NCBI GenBank assembly: GCA_016795465.1
Contig: JAEUHK010000028.1
Span: 1 to 64,000, forward strand
Length of the DNA stretch: 64,000 nucleotides
Source: Verrucomicrobiaceae bacterium
GTDB taxonomy: Bacteria; Verrucomicrobiota; Verrucomicrobiia; Verrucomicrobiales; Verrucomicrobiaceae
Direction of reading: 5' to 3'
In this document: piece after piece, positions 34,930-43,279 of the stretch
How positions within the stretch are numbered: position 1 is the stretch's first letter
Layout of the letters: each line of letters opens with the position of its first letter
Program-made: the position numbers and the translations under genes
Notes under the pieces: generated by a model
Seen by the model: the letters and a program-made list of their open reading frames with translations, nothing else
The model's database searches: none
Told to the model about the DNA's origin: nothing

Positions 34930-36231
34930 ATGACGCATCGCATTGAACGCCGCACTCTTCTTCGTGGAATCGGAGCCACGCTGGCTTTGCCGTGGTTGGA
35001 AATCATGACGCCGAGGGCGCGGGCGGCTCAAAAGCTGCCGCCGCGACGGTTTGTGACGTTTTTCCAGCCGAACGGGGTGTTTCCGAAGGCTTGGGATGTG
35101 GCGGGCAAAGGACGCGATTTTGCGCTGTCGCCGATTTTGGAGCCACTGGCGGAGTTTAGGAACGACATGGTCGTGCTGAGCGGGATCGACAGCGTGGGCA
35201 AAGGGCATGTGAAGCTCACCGGCGCGTTTTTGACGGGCACGGCCATTGAGAATGGCGTGAACGGCATCTCGGTGGATCAGGTGATCGCACGGCAGATTGG
35301 CAAAGGAACACGGTTTGCGAGCATCGAGCTCGGCACGGAGCCACCGCGGCAAGGAATGGCGGGTGATGACCCAATTGCGCTGGCGAACACGGTTTCGTGG
35401 AGCAGCGCGACGCAGCGCATCTCGCCGGAGATCAGCCCACGGGCGGCTTTTGACCGGCTTTTCCGTGATCCTTCATCGCCGGAGGCGCGGCGGGCGGCGG
35501 AGAATCGTCGCAGCGTGGTCGATCTCGTTTTGGAGGATGCGAAGGCGCTGCAAAAGATCGCCAGCGGTCGCGACCAGGAGAAGATCGACGAGTATCTCGA
35601 AGGTGTGCGCGGTGTGGAGCAGCAAATCGATCGCACGATGAATCCGCCCGCGCCGGAGTGGACGCCGCTGACTCCACCGGATCTGAAACGGCCACCGGCA
35701 GGCATCCCGATGAGCAAGGATCAGCACATGAAGCTGATGCTCGACCTGCTGCTGCTCGCCTTGCAGACGGACACGACGCGTGTGGCGACCTTCATGAGTG
35801 CACACGGCTTCTCGAGGCAGAATTTTACCTTCCTCGATGGCGTGAAGAATGATCATCACGGCATGAGCCATCACAAGAACCAGGAGGCGTTGGTGGCCGA
35901 ATACACGACGGTGAGCCGCTGGTATGCGCAGCAGGTGCATTACCTCGTCTCGAAGATGCGCGGCATCGACGAAGGCAACGGCTCGCTGCTCGACAACACC
36001 GTGGTGCTCTACGGCAGCGAGATGAAGGACGGCAACGGACACATCAAAGAAGACCTGCCGCTCGTGTTGCTCGGCAAAGGCCAGGGTCGCGTGAAAGCGG
36101 GCCAGCATGCGGTTTTCGAGAAGGGCACCCCGTTGGCGAATCTGCATCTCACGCTGGCGCAGCAGTTTGGCGTGGAGATGGCGAACTTTAACAACGTGAG
36201 CACCGGCACGTTGAGCGGGTTGTTTGTGTAG
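34930..36231 (+). CDS. DUF1552 domain-containing exported protein
   Basis: A 433-residue protein with a Tat-type start (ERRTLLRGIGATLALPWLE, residues 6-24). DUF1552 motifs are visible: FVTFFQPNGVFPKAWDV, VVLSGIDSVGKGHVKLTGAF, ARQIGKGTRFASIELG and LLDNTVVLYGSEMKDGN. DUF1552 proteins are distant relatives of DUF1501 and nearly always follow a DUF1592 gene, as here. Predicted to act in the periplasm as partner of that protein; no reaction is known. Confidence 0.92.
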   Translation: MTHRIERRTLLRGIGATLALPWLEIMTPRARAAQKLPPRRFVTFFQPNGVFPKAWDVAGKGRDFALSPILEPLAEFRNDMVVLSGIDSVGKGHVKLTGAFLTGTAIENGVNGISVDQVIARQIGKGTRFASIELGTEPPRQGMAGDDPIALANTVSWSSATQRISPEISPRAAFDRLFRDPSSPEARRAAENRRSVVDLVLEDAKALQKIASGRDQEKIDEYLEGVRGVEQQIDRTMNPPAPEWTPLTPPDLKRPPAGIPMSKDQHMKLMLDLLLLALQTDTTRVATFMSAHGFSRQNFTFLDGVKNDHHGMSHHKNQEALVAEYTTVSRWYAQQVHYLVSKMRGIDEGNGSLLDNTVVLYGSEMKDGNGHIKEDLPLVLLGKGQGRVKAGQHAVFEKGTPLANLHLTLAQQFGVEMANFNNVSTGTLSGLFV

Positions 36232-36237
36232 CACGCG

Positions 36238-36289
36238 TTTTCCAACTCGTGAGCCGATCCTGAAGCACCCAAACCAACGAGTTGGAAAA
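36238..36289. terminator. Stem-loop between the DUF1552 and acetylesterase genes
   Basis: TTTTCCAACTCGT (36238-36250) and ACGAGTTGGAAAA (36277-36289) are perfect 13-base inverted arms with a 26-base loop, followed by CTCGTTTTACG. It starts 7 bases after the DUF1552 stop. It may be a terminator or part of a REP-like repeat. Confidence 0.55.
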
Positions 36290-36307
36290 CTCGTTTTACG
36301 ATTTCCC

Positions 36308-38026
36308 ATGAAACACATCCTCGCAGTCCTCCTCTTCACGCCGTCGCTGCTCCTCGCGGAGCTGAAGGTGCCGCATTTCTTCTCGGATCACATGATTCTG
36401 CAACGCGAGCGTGCGGCAGCGATCTGGGGCAAGGCGGATGCGGGCGCGGAGGTGACGGTGTCCTTCAAAGGGAAATCGGCGACGGCCAAGGCGGCGGCGG
36501 ATGGCAAGTGGCGGGCGCAGATTGAGACGGGCGCGGCGGATGCAAAGGGCGCGGTGCTGACGATCTCGGCGGTCGCGGACAAGATCGAGATCCAGGACGT
36601 GCTGGTGGGCGAGGTGTGGTTCGCGTCGGGGCAGTCGAACATGTTTTACACGATGAACCGATCGCCGGAGTATGCGGGACTCATCGCGGAGTCGAATCAT
36701 CCGGCGCTGCGCATGTTCAATGCGCCGCTGGTGACCGCTGAGGCCAATCAAGAGGACATCGACGGCTCATGGAAGGCGGCGACGCCGGAGACGGTGGCGG
36801 ATTACTCGGCGGTGGCGTTCTTCTTTGCACGAAAGCTGCATCTCGAGCTCGGCGTGCCGGTCGGCGTGATCAAATCGGCCTGGGGCGGCAAGCCGGTGGA
36901 GACCTTCACGAGTCGCGAAGCGCTAAACACGCTGCCGGGCACGAAAGCGCTCGTCGATGCGATGCTGAAGGACGCAGCGAGCTTTGATCAGGCGAAAGCG
37001 GATGCAGCTTACACGACGAAGCTGGAGCAGTGGAAGGCCACGATGGCCGCGGCGAAGGGCAAAGCGGACGTGGATCGCAAACGTCTGCCGAAGAAGCCGG
37101 ATGCGCCGAAGCGTCCGCTGCTCACCGAGGGCCGGCCGGGCGTGCTTTATGCGGCGATGATTCATCCGTTCGTCGGTTACACGATGCGTGGGGCCATTTG
37201 GTATCAGGGCGAAGGCAATGCGAGACCCGGCGCGGTGCCTTATGATCAAACCCTGCCGCTCATGATCAACGACTGGCGCAAACGCTGGGGCGATGAGTTC
37301 TCGTTTTACTACGTGCAGCTCGCCAGCTACCACACTCCCTCGACGGAGCCCGGCACGCCGGACTCGTGGGCGCTGACGCAGGATCGCATGCGCCTCGTGC
37401 TCGCGACGACGCCGAAGACCGGCATGGCGGTCACGAACGATGTCGGCGAGGCGAATGACATCCATCCGAAGAACAAAAAAGACCCCGGCGAACGCCTCGC
37501 ACGCTGGGCGCTGGCGAAGGACTACGGCAAGGAGCTGATCTACAGTGGTCCGCTCTTCAAATCGAGCGAGGTGAAGGATGGCGCGATCCGCGTGACCTTC
37601 GATCAGGCCGGTGAGGGCCTCAAATCACGCGATGGAGGTGCTTTGAAGCGTTTCGAGATCGCTGGAGCTGACAAAAAGTGGAAGTGGGCCGAAGCGAAGA
37701 TCGACGGGAAGGATACGGTGATCGTAAGCAGCGCCGAGGTGAAGCAACCCGTGGCCGTTCGATATGCCTGGGCTGCAAATCCCGAAGGCTCAAACCTCGT
37801 CAACAGCGACGGTTTGCCCGCTTCCGTCTTCCGCACGGATGATTGGGATGATGTGGAGATCCAGGTGGATCCATCCGCCAATGAGCGTCGTGCGCTCGCG
37901 GATGAAATCAAAGCCCTCGCCGCCGAGCGGAACAAACATGACAAAAAGAGCGCGGAATACCAGGCGCTGCAAAAGAAGCTCCAGCCGCTGATGGAGAAGT
38001 ACAAGGCGACCGCGCCGAAGAAGTAG
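36308..38026 (+). CDS. Secreted sialate O-acetylesterase-like SGNH hydrolase
   Basis: A 572-residue protein; ATG 36308 starts a signal peptide (MKHILAVLLFTPSLLLA). The N-terminal beta domain (LKVPHFFSDHMILQRERAAA, VTVSFKGKSATAKAAADGKW) and the catalytic motif WFASGQSNM with nucleophile Ser110 are hallmarks of bacterial sialate O-acetylesterases. AIWYQGEGNARPGAVPYDQT and GEANDIHPKNKKDPGERLA, the latter holding the likely Asp-x-x-His, follow. It removes O-acetyl groups from sialic acids or plant/algal polysaccharides outside the cell. The C-terminus is a charged, Lys-rich tail. Flanked by stem-loops on both sides, it is probably transcribed alone. Confidence 0.9.
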   Translation: MKHILAVLLFTPSLLLAELKVPHFFSDHMILQRERAAAIWGKADAGAEVTVSFKGKSATAKAAADGKWRAQIETGAADAKGAVLTISAVADKIEIQDVLVGEVWFASGQSNMFYTMNRSPEYAGLIAESNHPALRMFNAPLVTAEANQEDIDGSWKAATPETVADYSAVAFFFARKLHLELGVPVGVIKSAWGGKPVETFTSREALNTLPGTKALVDAMLKDAASFDQAKADAAYTTKLEQWKATMAAAKGKADVDRKRLPKKPDAPKRPLLTEGRPGVLYAAMIHPFVGYTMRGAIWYQGEGNARPGAVPYDQTLPLMINDWRKRWGDEFSFYYVQLASYHTPSTEPGTPDSWALTQDRMRLVLATTPKTGMAVTNDVGEANDIHPKNKKDPGERLARWALAKDYGKELIYSGPLFKSSEVKDGAIRVTFDQAGEGLKSRDGGALKRFEIAGADKKWKWAEAKIDGKDTVIVSSAEVKQPVAVRYAWAANPEGSNLVNSDGLPASVFRTDDWDDVEIQVDPSANERRALADEIKALAAERNKHDKKSAEYQALQKKLQPLMEKYKATAPKK

Positions 38027-38048
38027 TGAGGGCGCTTTGACACTCGAT

Positions 38049-38140
38049 TTTGCCGCAGAGGGGCGGAGGAGCAGAGACGGCAGAGATTGGATCAGATCAA
38101 AAACTCTGCATCCTCTGCCTCTTTGCCCCTCTGCGGCAAA
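38049..38140. repeat. 16-base inverted repeat with 9-base GCAGAG-type repeats, between convergent genes
   Basis: TTTGCCGCAGAGGGGC (38049-38064) pairs perfectly with GCCCCTCTGCGGCAAA (38125-38140). Inside the arms and loop are imperfect 9-base repeats of the CTCTGC type. It lies between the stops of the acetylesterase and the helicase and may act as a terminator for both. Confidence 0.6.
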
Positions 38141-38168
38141 TGGAAGCACCCACAGCCTTCGTTTTCAC

Positions 38169-39290
38169 TCACCGACGCCACTCTTTGAACTCCACGCGGA
38201 GTTTTTGGGCGAGGGCGTTGAGCTGGGGCTTCTCCTGGGGCTCGATGAGGGCGAGAGACATGCCTTTGTTGCCGGCGCGGGCGGTGCGGCCGCTGCGGTG
38301 GGTGTAGTATTCGAGCTGGTCGGGGAGCTGATGATGAAGGACGAAGCTGAGACCGGCGACGTCGATGCCGCGCGCGGCCACATCGGTGGCGATGAGGAAG
38401 GGGACGCGCTCTTTTTTGAAGGCACGCATCACCTTGTCGCGGTCGCGCTGGGCGAGGTCGCCTTGGAGGACCTCAACGTGGATGCCGGCCTCGCGCAGTT
38501 CCTCGCCGAGACGGATGGCGCCGTATTTCGTGCGGCAGAAGATGAGGCCGCGCTCGTCCTGGCGACGCTTGAGGAAGTTCACGATGAAGGCTGTCTTTTC
38601 CGCGCGGGGGCAAAGCGTGAAGCGATGGTCAATGTCGCGGTTCACGACCTGCTCGGTGTCGATCTGGATGCGGTGCGCGTTGGCGGACATGCAGCCTTTG
38701 ATGAGATCGCCCACGGCATCGGGGAAGGTGGCGGAGAAGAGCCAGGTGGCGCGGCGCATGGCGGCGATCTTCAGGATCTCGACGATGTGCTTCTTGAAGC
38801 CCATGCTGAGCATCTCATCCGCCTCATCGAGCACGGCGTAGCGCACGAATTCGAGCGTGAGGGCGTCTTTGTCGAGCAGTTCGGTCAAGCGGCCAGGCGT
38901 GGCGACGAGGATGTGGGTGGGACGACGCAGGCGCTCGATCTGCATGTCGATCTTGTCGCCGCCGCAGGCCACCTCGATGAAGATCTTTTTGTCGCAGTAT
39001 TTGGTGTAGCGGAAGAGCTGCTTGCCGATCTGCTTCGCGAGCTCGCGGGTCGGCGAGAGTACGAGGGCCTGGATGTCGCGATTGGCCGGATCGATCTTCA
39101 TGAGCAGCGGCAGGCCAAAGGCGGCCGTCTTGCCCGTGCCCGTCTGCGCCTGCGCGATGAGGTCGGAACTGTTTTGGATCAAAAACGGGACGACCTGCTC
39201 CTGCACGGGCGTGGGCGTGACGATGCCGAGCTCTTCAAGCCCGCGGGTCAGATCGCGCGGGACGCCGAGTTGGAGAAAGGGATGTGACAT
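38169..39290 (-). CDS. DEAD-box ATP-dependent RNA helicase
   Basis: A 373-residue protein with all main helicase motifs: AQTGTGKT (motif I), PTRELAKQ (Ia), ATPGRL (Ib), DEADEM (II), SATFP (III), FCRTKYGAIRLGEEL (IV), ATDVAARGID (V) and HRSGRTARAG (VI), with the Q motif TPVQEQV near residue 28. It unwinds RNA in the cytoplasm and is closest to short RhlE/CshA-like enzymes. The C-terminal extension is very short, with none of the usual basic tail, so RNA specificity is not indicated. ATG 39290 is used because residues upstream are a basic non-family run. Confidence 0.95.
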   Translation of the reverse strand: MSHPFLQLGVPRDLTRGLEELGIVTPTPVQEQVVPFLIQNSSDLIAQAQTGTGKTAAFGLPLLMKIDPANRDIQALVLSPTRELAKQIGKQLFRYTKYCDKKIFIEVACGGDKIDMQIERLRRPTHILVATPGRLTELLDKDALTLEFVRYAVLDEADEMLSMGFKKHIVEILKIAAMRRATWLFSATFPDAVGDLIKGCMSANAHRIQIDTEQVVNRDIDHRFTLCPRAEKTAFIVNFLKRRQDERGLIFCRTKYGAIRLGEELREAGIHVEVLQGDLAQRDRDKVMRAFKKERVPFLIATDVAARGIDVAGLSFVLHHQLPDQLEYYTHRSGRTARAGNKGMSLALIEPQEKPQLNALAQKLRVEFKEWRR

Positions 39291-39343
39291 GGGCCTTCTC
39301 CTGCGCCGGGATGGGGTGGATGCCAAGGGAAGAAATGAATGGT

Positions 39344-39416
39344 CTCACGCAAAGGCGCAAAGGCGCAAAGTTTTTCCCAAACCTCCGGTCTTTGCGGCTT
39401 TGCGCCTTTGCGTGAG
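39344..39416. repeat. 27-base near-perfect inverted repeat made of GCAAAGGC units
   Basis: The arms are 39344-39370 (CTCACGCAAAGGCGCAAAG then GCGCAAAG) and 39390-39416; 26 of 27 positions pair around a 19-base loop. Each arm contains three tandem 8-base GCAAAGGC-like units. It lies in the 168-base region between the divergent helicase and NagA-like genes, so it is not in a terminator position for either. Confidence 0.7.
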
Positions 39417-39458
39417 CAATCTGATAAACAAGCGGGTAGTGGTTTGCGTTGAAGCAGC

Positions 39459-40655
39459 ATGCAGCGTCTCGTTTTCTCCAATCTCACCGCCATTCTGCCT
39501 GATCGTCTTGTGGGGGATGCGTGGGTGGTTTGTGAGAAGGGGAAGATCGTGTCGGTGTCGAGAAAGCGGCCGAAGATCGCGGCGAAAGTCGAGGTGATTG
39601 ATGGGCGCGGTGGCTATCTCGCGCCGGGGTTCATCGACATTCATGTGCATGGCGGTGACGGGGCGGATTTCATGGATGGGACGAGCGAGGCGGTGCGTGT
39701 GGCGTGCCGGGCGCATGCTCGGCATGGGACGACGACGATCTTTCCGACGACCACCACCGGCTCGCCGGAGCAGATTCACGCGATGCTGGACGCGGTGAAG
39801 GCGGTGCAGGCCGAAAAACATGCGCAGAACGGCGCACGGATCGCGGGCGTGCATCTCTACGGGCCGTTCTTCGCGGAGGACAAGGTGGGCTGCCATACGG
39901 CGGCAGGGCGGCGTGAGCCGACGGCGGCGGAGTATCGCGCTTACTTTGAAAGCGGGCTCGTGCGCATCGCCACCTGCGCGGCGGAGCTGCCGGGAGCGGT
40001 CGAGTTTTATCGCGAGGCGAAGAAACGGCGCTGTCTGATCACCTGCGGACACTCGAACGCGAGCTGGCCGGAGATGGCGGCGGCGTTCAAGGCCGGGATG
40101 CGGCATGTGGACCACTTTTGGTGTGCGATGAGCAATGTGTCCTCGGTGCGTTCGCGGCTCGGCGTGCCGATGCGCGGGAGCATGCTCGAATTCGTGCTCG
40201 GCACGGCGGACATGAGCACCGAAGTGATCGCGGATGGCTGCCACCTCGCGCCGGAGCTGCTCGACTTTGCGTTTCGACTCAAAGGACCGCGTAAGCTGTG
40301 CCTCGTGACCGATGCAAATCGTGCGCTGGATCTGCCGCCGGGGAATTATCGCTTCGGCGCGGCGGCGGATGGCTCCTGGTTTGAGAGTGATGGCCATGTG
40401 GGATGGGCACCGGGCCGCACGAGTCTCGCCAGCAGCATCGTGGGCATGGATCACATGGTGCGGCAGATGAAACGCGATACCTCCGCGACGCTGCCGGAGG
40501 TCGTGCGCATGGCCAGCCTCACGCCCGCCGAGCTCACTGGCATCGCGAAGCACACTGGAAGCCTCGAAGTCGGCAAAAACGCCGACGTGGTGCTTTTGAG
40601 CCGGAAATTCGAAGTGCGCCGCGTTTTCATCGGCGGCGTCGAAATGGCGCTGTAA
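39459..40655 (+). CDS. NagA-like N-acetylglucosamine-6-phosphate deacetylase homologue
   Basis: A 398-residue amidohydrolase. The metal and active-site motifs of NagA are present: HVHG (residues 62-65), GHSNA (His198), DHFWCAMS (His219) and the catalytic Asp285 in VTDANRAL. However, the usual HLEGP metal ligand is HLYGP here (Tyr134). NagA converts N-acetylglucosamine-6-phosphate to glucosamine-6-phosphate in the cytoplasm. The Glu-to-Tyr change may mean an altered metal site or a sub-family with another substrate. No nagB or sugar transporter gene is near. The secreted esterase gene starts 12 bases after the stop. Confidence 0.8.
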   Translation: MQRLVFSNLTAILPDRLVGDAWVVCEKGKIVSVSRKRPKIAAKVEVIDGRGGYLAPGFIDIHVHGGDGADFMDGTSEAVRVACRAHARHGTTTIFPTTTTGSPEQIHAMLDAVKAVQAEKHAQNGARIAGVHLYGPFFAEDKVGCHTAAGRREPTAAEYRAYFESGLVRIATCAAELPGAVEFYREAKKRRCLITCGHSNASWPEMAAAFKAGMRHVDHFWCAMSNVSSVRSRLGVPMRGSMLEFVLGTADMSTEVIADGCHLAPELLDFAFRLKGPRKLCLVTDANRALDLPPGNYRFGAAADGSWFESDGHVGWAPGRTSLASSIVGMDHMVRQMKRDTSATLPEVVRMASLTPAELTGIAKHTGSLEVGKNADVVLLSRKFEVRRVFIGGVEMAL

Positions 40656-40666
40656 CCTGCTTTTTC

Positions 40667-41749
40667 ATGAAAAACCTGCTCACACTCGCTCTCATGGCCT
40701 TTTGGGCCTCCAACTCGATTTTTGCCGCTGCGGACATCGCGGATGGAAAGGTCACCTTTTCGATCAAGGCACCGAAAGCAGCCGAAGTGCGGCTGAAGGG
40801 GCAGTGGAGCAAGCAGGACACGGCGCTCACGCGTGGTGAAGATGGCTTGTGGAGCAGCGGGGCCATCGAGGTGCCGGCGGGCGTATGGGAGTATTCGTTT
40901 CAGGTGGATGGGCTGAATGTGCTCGATCCGCAAAACACAGCGATCAAGCCACAGCGCATGCCGCAGAAGAGCATCCTGCATATCGCGTCGAATCCGCCCG
41001 CGCCGTGGGATTCGCAGGCGGAGATCCCGCATGGCACGGTGCACACGCATGTGTTTCACTCGAAGCAGCTCGGTGTACCGCGCGAGGTGGTGGTCTATAC
41101 GCCGCCGGGTTATGAAAAAGGGGCCGACAAGCTGCCTCTTTTCGTGTTGCAGCACGGCTCCGGCGACAATCAGCGTGGCTGGACGGAGCATGGCAAGGCG
41201 CACTGGATTCTCGATCACCTCATCGCCGCCGGAAAAGCGAAGCCGATGATCATGGTGATGCTCGACGGCCATCCGCACGGCATGGTGCCGCGTGATGACA
41301 AGGCGAAGCGCGGTGACTCGCTTGAAGCGTTTCGCAAAGAGCTGTTTGAGGACGCTTTGCCGCTCGTGGAGGCGAATTACCGCGTGCTGCCGGGGCAGCC
41401 GAACCGCGCCATTGCCGGATTGAGCATGGGCGGTTGGCAATCGCTCACCATCGGCCTGAATGCGACGGATCGCTTCGCTTACATCGGCTCCTTCAGCGGC
41501 GCGGCGGACACGGAGGCGGTGAAAGCGGCGATGGATGACAGCGCGGGCACGAACGCGAAGCTGAAGCTGCTGTGGATCGCGTGTGGGAAGGATGACTTCC
41601 TGTTGGAGCGCAATCACACGCTCATCGACGCGCTGAAAGCCGCGAACGTGAAGCACGAGTGGCATGAGACCGACGGGGATCACTCCTGGCCGGTGTGGCG
41701 GACGTATCTGACCGAGTTTGTGCCGCGGTTGTTTCAGGACACGAAGTAG
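40667..41749 (+). CDS. Secreted esterase with N-terminal E-set (glycogen-binding-like) domain
   Basis: A 360-residue protein with a signal peptide (ATG 40667; MKNLLTLALMAFWASNSIFA). Residues 25-110 form an early-set beta domain (VTFSIKAPKAAEVRLKGQWS, WEYSFQVDGLNVLDPQN). Residues 125-355 are an alpha/beta-hydrolase of the esterase D/feruloyl esterase type with the nucleophile Ser253 in GLSMGGW, and DGDHSWPVWRTYL at the end carries the likely His. Such enzymes de-esterify plant cell wall or siderophore substrates outside the cell. The substrate is unknown. The DUF1080 gene follows 55 bases later. Confidence 0.88.
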   Translation: MKNLLTLALMAFWASNSIFAAADIADGKVTFSIKAPKAAEVRLKGQWSKQDTALTRGEDGLWSSGAIEVPAGVWEYSFQVDGLNVLDPQNTAIKPQRMPQKSILHIASNPPAPWDSQAEIPHGTVHTHVFHSKQLGVPREVVVYTPPGYEKGADKLPLFVLQHGSGDNQRGWTEHGKAHWILDHLIAAGKAKPMIMVMLDGHPHGMVPRDDKAKRGDSLEAFRKELFEDALPLVEANYRVLPGQPNRAIAGLSMGGWQSLTIGLNATDRFAYIGSFSGAADTEAVKAAMDDSAGTNAKLKLLWIACGKDDFLLERNHTLIDALKAANVKHEWHETDGDHSWPVWRTYLTEFVPRLFQDTK

Positions 41750-41804
41750 GTTGATCCTGCCAGGAATAGACGGAGAGGAGCGTTTATCGACGCACCCTTC
41801 CATC

Positions 41805-42452
41805 ATGAGAATCCTCCTCGCCTCCCTGCTCGCTGTTTCCATCGCTCACGCCGAACCTGTGCCGCTTTTTGACGGCAAAACGTTCACCGGATGGGAGGGG
41901 GACATCGGCACGGTGTGGCGGATCGAGGATGGGGCGCTCGTGGCGGGTTCGTTGGATAAAAAGCAGGAGAAAAACAACTTCCTCGCCACCACGAAGAAGT
42001 ATGGCGACTTCGAGCTGACCCTGAAATGGAAGCTTGAAGGCACGGAAGGCTTTGTGAATGGCGGCGTGCAGTTCCGCACGGAGCGCATCCCGAACCACCA
42101 CGAAGTCTCCGGCTATCAAGCCGATCTCGGCAAGGGCTACGATGGTGCTTTGTATGATGAAAGTCGTCGCAAGAAGATGCTGGCACAGCCTTCGCCCGAA
42201 GTGCTCGCCAAGGCACAGAAACCGCTCGGGGAGTGGAATGATTACCGCATCCGGGCTCAGGGGAATCGCATCCAGATCTGGCTGAATGGCGTGCAGACGG
42301 TCGATTACACCGAAACGCAGGGCGTGGTGCTCCAGGACGGCAAATCGATGGTCATCGAGCCCACCGGCATTATCGCCGTGCAGATCCACGGCGGAGCCAC
42401 CTCCATCGTGAGTTACAAAGACCTCATGATCGAGGAATTGGGCAAGAAGTGA
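41805..42452 (+). CDS. DUF1080 (3-keto-disaccharide hydrolase-like) secreted protein
   Basis: A 215-residue protein with a signal peptide (MRILLASLLAVSIAHAEP). DUF1080 hallmarks are FDGKTFTGWEG, WRIEDGALVAGSL, YGDFELTLKWKLEGTEG, NGGVQFRTERIP and GYQADLGKGYDGALYD. The fold is a concanavalin-like beta-jelly roll, and some members hydrolyse 3-keto-glycosides. The gene is common in PVC bacteria. Its end is followed within 7 bases by the first REP unit, so those REPs sit in its 3' transcript region. Confidence 0.93.
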   Translation: MRILLASLLAVSIAHAEPVPLFDGKTFTGWEGDIGTVWRIEDGALVAGSLDKKQEKNNFLATTKKYGDFELTLKWKLEGTEGFVNGGVQFRTERIPNHHEVSGYQADLGKGYDGALYDESRRKKMLAQPSPEVLAKAQKPLGEWNDYRIRAQGNRIQIWLNGVQTVDYTETQGVVLQDGKSMVIEPTGIIAVQIHGGATSIVSYKDLMIEELGKK

Positions 42453-42464
42453 GTCGGTCCTGCA

Positions 42465-42485
42465 GGCCACCTCTGTGAGGTGGCC
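42465..42485. repeat. REP unit A (degenerate) downstream of the DUF1080 gene
   Basis: The hairpin GGCCACCTC/GAGGTGGCC with a 3-base loop matches the first stem of the full REP units at 43091 and 43228. The second stem is decayed. Confidence 0.7.
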
Positions 42486-42524
42486 ATCACAGATAACCGA
42501 AAGGCCGACAACTGCGGTAAGTGC

Positions 42525-42578
42525 TGTAGTCCGTCTCTGTGAGGCGGAGATCACAGGTCATAGACCTGGCTCACAACA
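42525..42578. repeat. REP unit B, overlapping the end of the RAYT gene
   Basis: It begins TGTAGTCCG, has a first stem-loop around 42531-42547 and a second stem CAGGTC/GACCTG at 42554-42568, and ends near CACAACA. The stop codon of the RAYT gene (42571-42573) lies within it. Confidence 0.7.
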
Positions 42579-43041
42579 GGTGTCTCGTGCCCCAGTAAGG
42601 CCATGCCTGAGCCTCTGTAACGAGTCCGGCTCGAACCGGGTTGTTTTGCACATAAAGCCACTTCTCCGTGTAACTCTCTTCCGAGCGAAGCAGGTGATCG
42701 AAGAAGCGATCCTGCCAAAGCGTCGCATCATAACCGTGACGGCGATGCAGATACTTGGCCGTCCATTCCTTCCATTTGCCGACAAACTGGCTGAGCGGCT
42801 TGGCATCCACCGTGGCCGCACAGAAAAAATGCACATGGTCAGGCATGATGACGTAGGAGCCAACCTTCCAACCGTAAAGTGACTCGCCGTTGTCCCACAC
42901 CTCATTCAAGACACTCGCGGCGGAATCATTGTCGATTAATGGCTGCCTCCCCTTCACACAGCAGGTGATGAAATAGACTGGAGCATCTACCCAGACACGA
43001 TCAAGCCGACGCAGATGACGATGATGAGAATCCTGAATCAT
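42571..43041 (-). CDS. REP-associated tyrosine transposase (RAYT, IS200/IS605-like Y1)
   Basis: A 156-residue protein from ATG 43041. The HUH motif is MPDHVHFF, and the catalytic tyrosine is in EKWLYVQNNPVRAGLV, a very typical RAYT end. The start APVYFITCCVKGRQPLI is also family-like. RAYTs are single-domain transposases thought to move REP hairpins. Here REP units lie on both sides (42465-42578 and 43091-43279), which is the standard RAYT arrangement. Longer in-frame starts (43128) run into REP sequence and are not preferred. The protein looks intact, so the element may be active. Confidence 0.93.
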   Translation of the reverse strand: MIQDSHHRHLRRLDRVWVDAPVYFITCCVKGRQPLIDNDSAASVLNEVWDNGESLYGWKVGSYVIMPDHVHFFCAATVDAKPLSQFVGKWKEWTAKYLHRRHGYDATLWQDRFFDHLLRSEESYTEKWLYVQNNPVRAGLVTEAQAWPYWGTRHLL

Positions 43042-43090
43042 GCACCGAGCGTGAAAACCCAGAGCCATCACGCAAGACGAAATTCCAGCC

Positions 43091-43142
43091 TGTAGGCCAC
43101 CTCTTTGAGGTGGCACTGGCCGGGTCACAGACCCGACCTACA
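43091..43142. repeat. REP unit C
   Basis: A 52-base unit with ends TGTAGG and CCTACA that are mutual inverted repeats. The first stem is GCCACCTC/GAGGTGGC with a TTT loop; the second stem is CGGGT/ACCCG around CACAG. It lies upstream of the RAYT start. Confidence 0.85.
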
Positions 43143-43157
43143 ACAAGACCATGCCGT

Positions 43158-43212
43158 TGTATGCAGCCTCTATCTTAGGCAGCCACAGGCCAGCTCACAG
43201 AGCTGACCTACA
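43158..43212. repeat. REP unit D (diverged)
   Basis: A 55-base unit with ends TGTATG and CCTACA. The first stem is partly decayed; the second is CAGCT/AGCTG around CACAG. It aligns in order and spacing with units C and E. Confidence 0.65.
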
Positions 43213-43227
43213 GCCTCTCCACGCCAT

Positions 43228-43279
43228 TGTAGGCCACCTCTTTGAGGTGGCACGGCCCGGGTCACAGACCCGGCCTACA
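43228..43279. repeat. REP unit E, containing the stop codon of the sulfatase gene
   Basis: A 52-base unit, nearly identical to unit C in the first stem and with a longer second stem (CCGGGT/ACCCGG). The reverse-strand TAG stop of the sulfatase (43275-43277) is formed by its terminal CCTACA, so the sulfatase's last codon and stop lie in the repeat. Confidence 0.85.

Noticed and set aside
43042..43128. N-terminal extension of the RAYT protein to 185 residues
   Set aside because: The extra residues are encoded in part by REP unit C, and family proteins start near the chosen Met.
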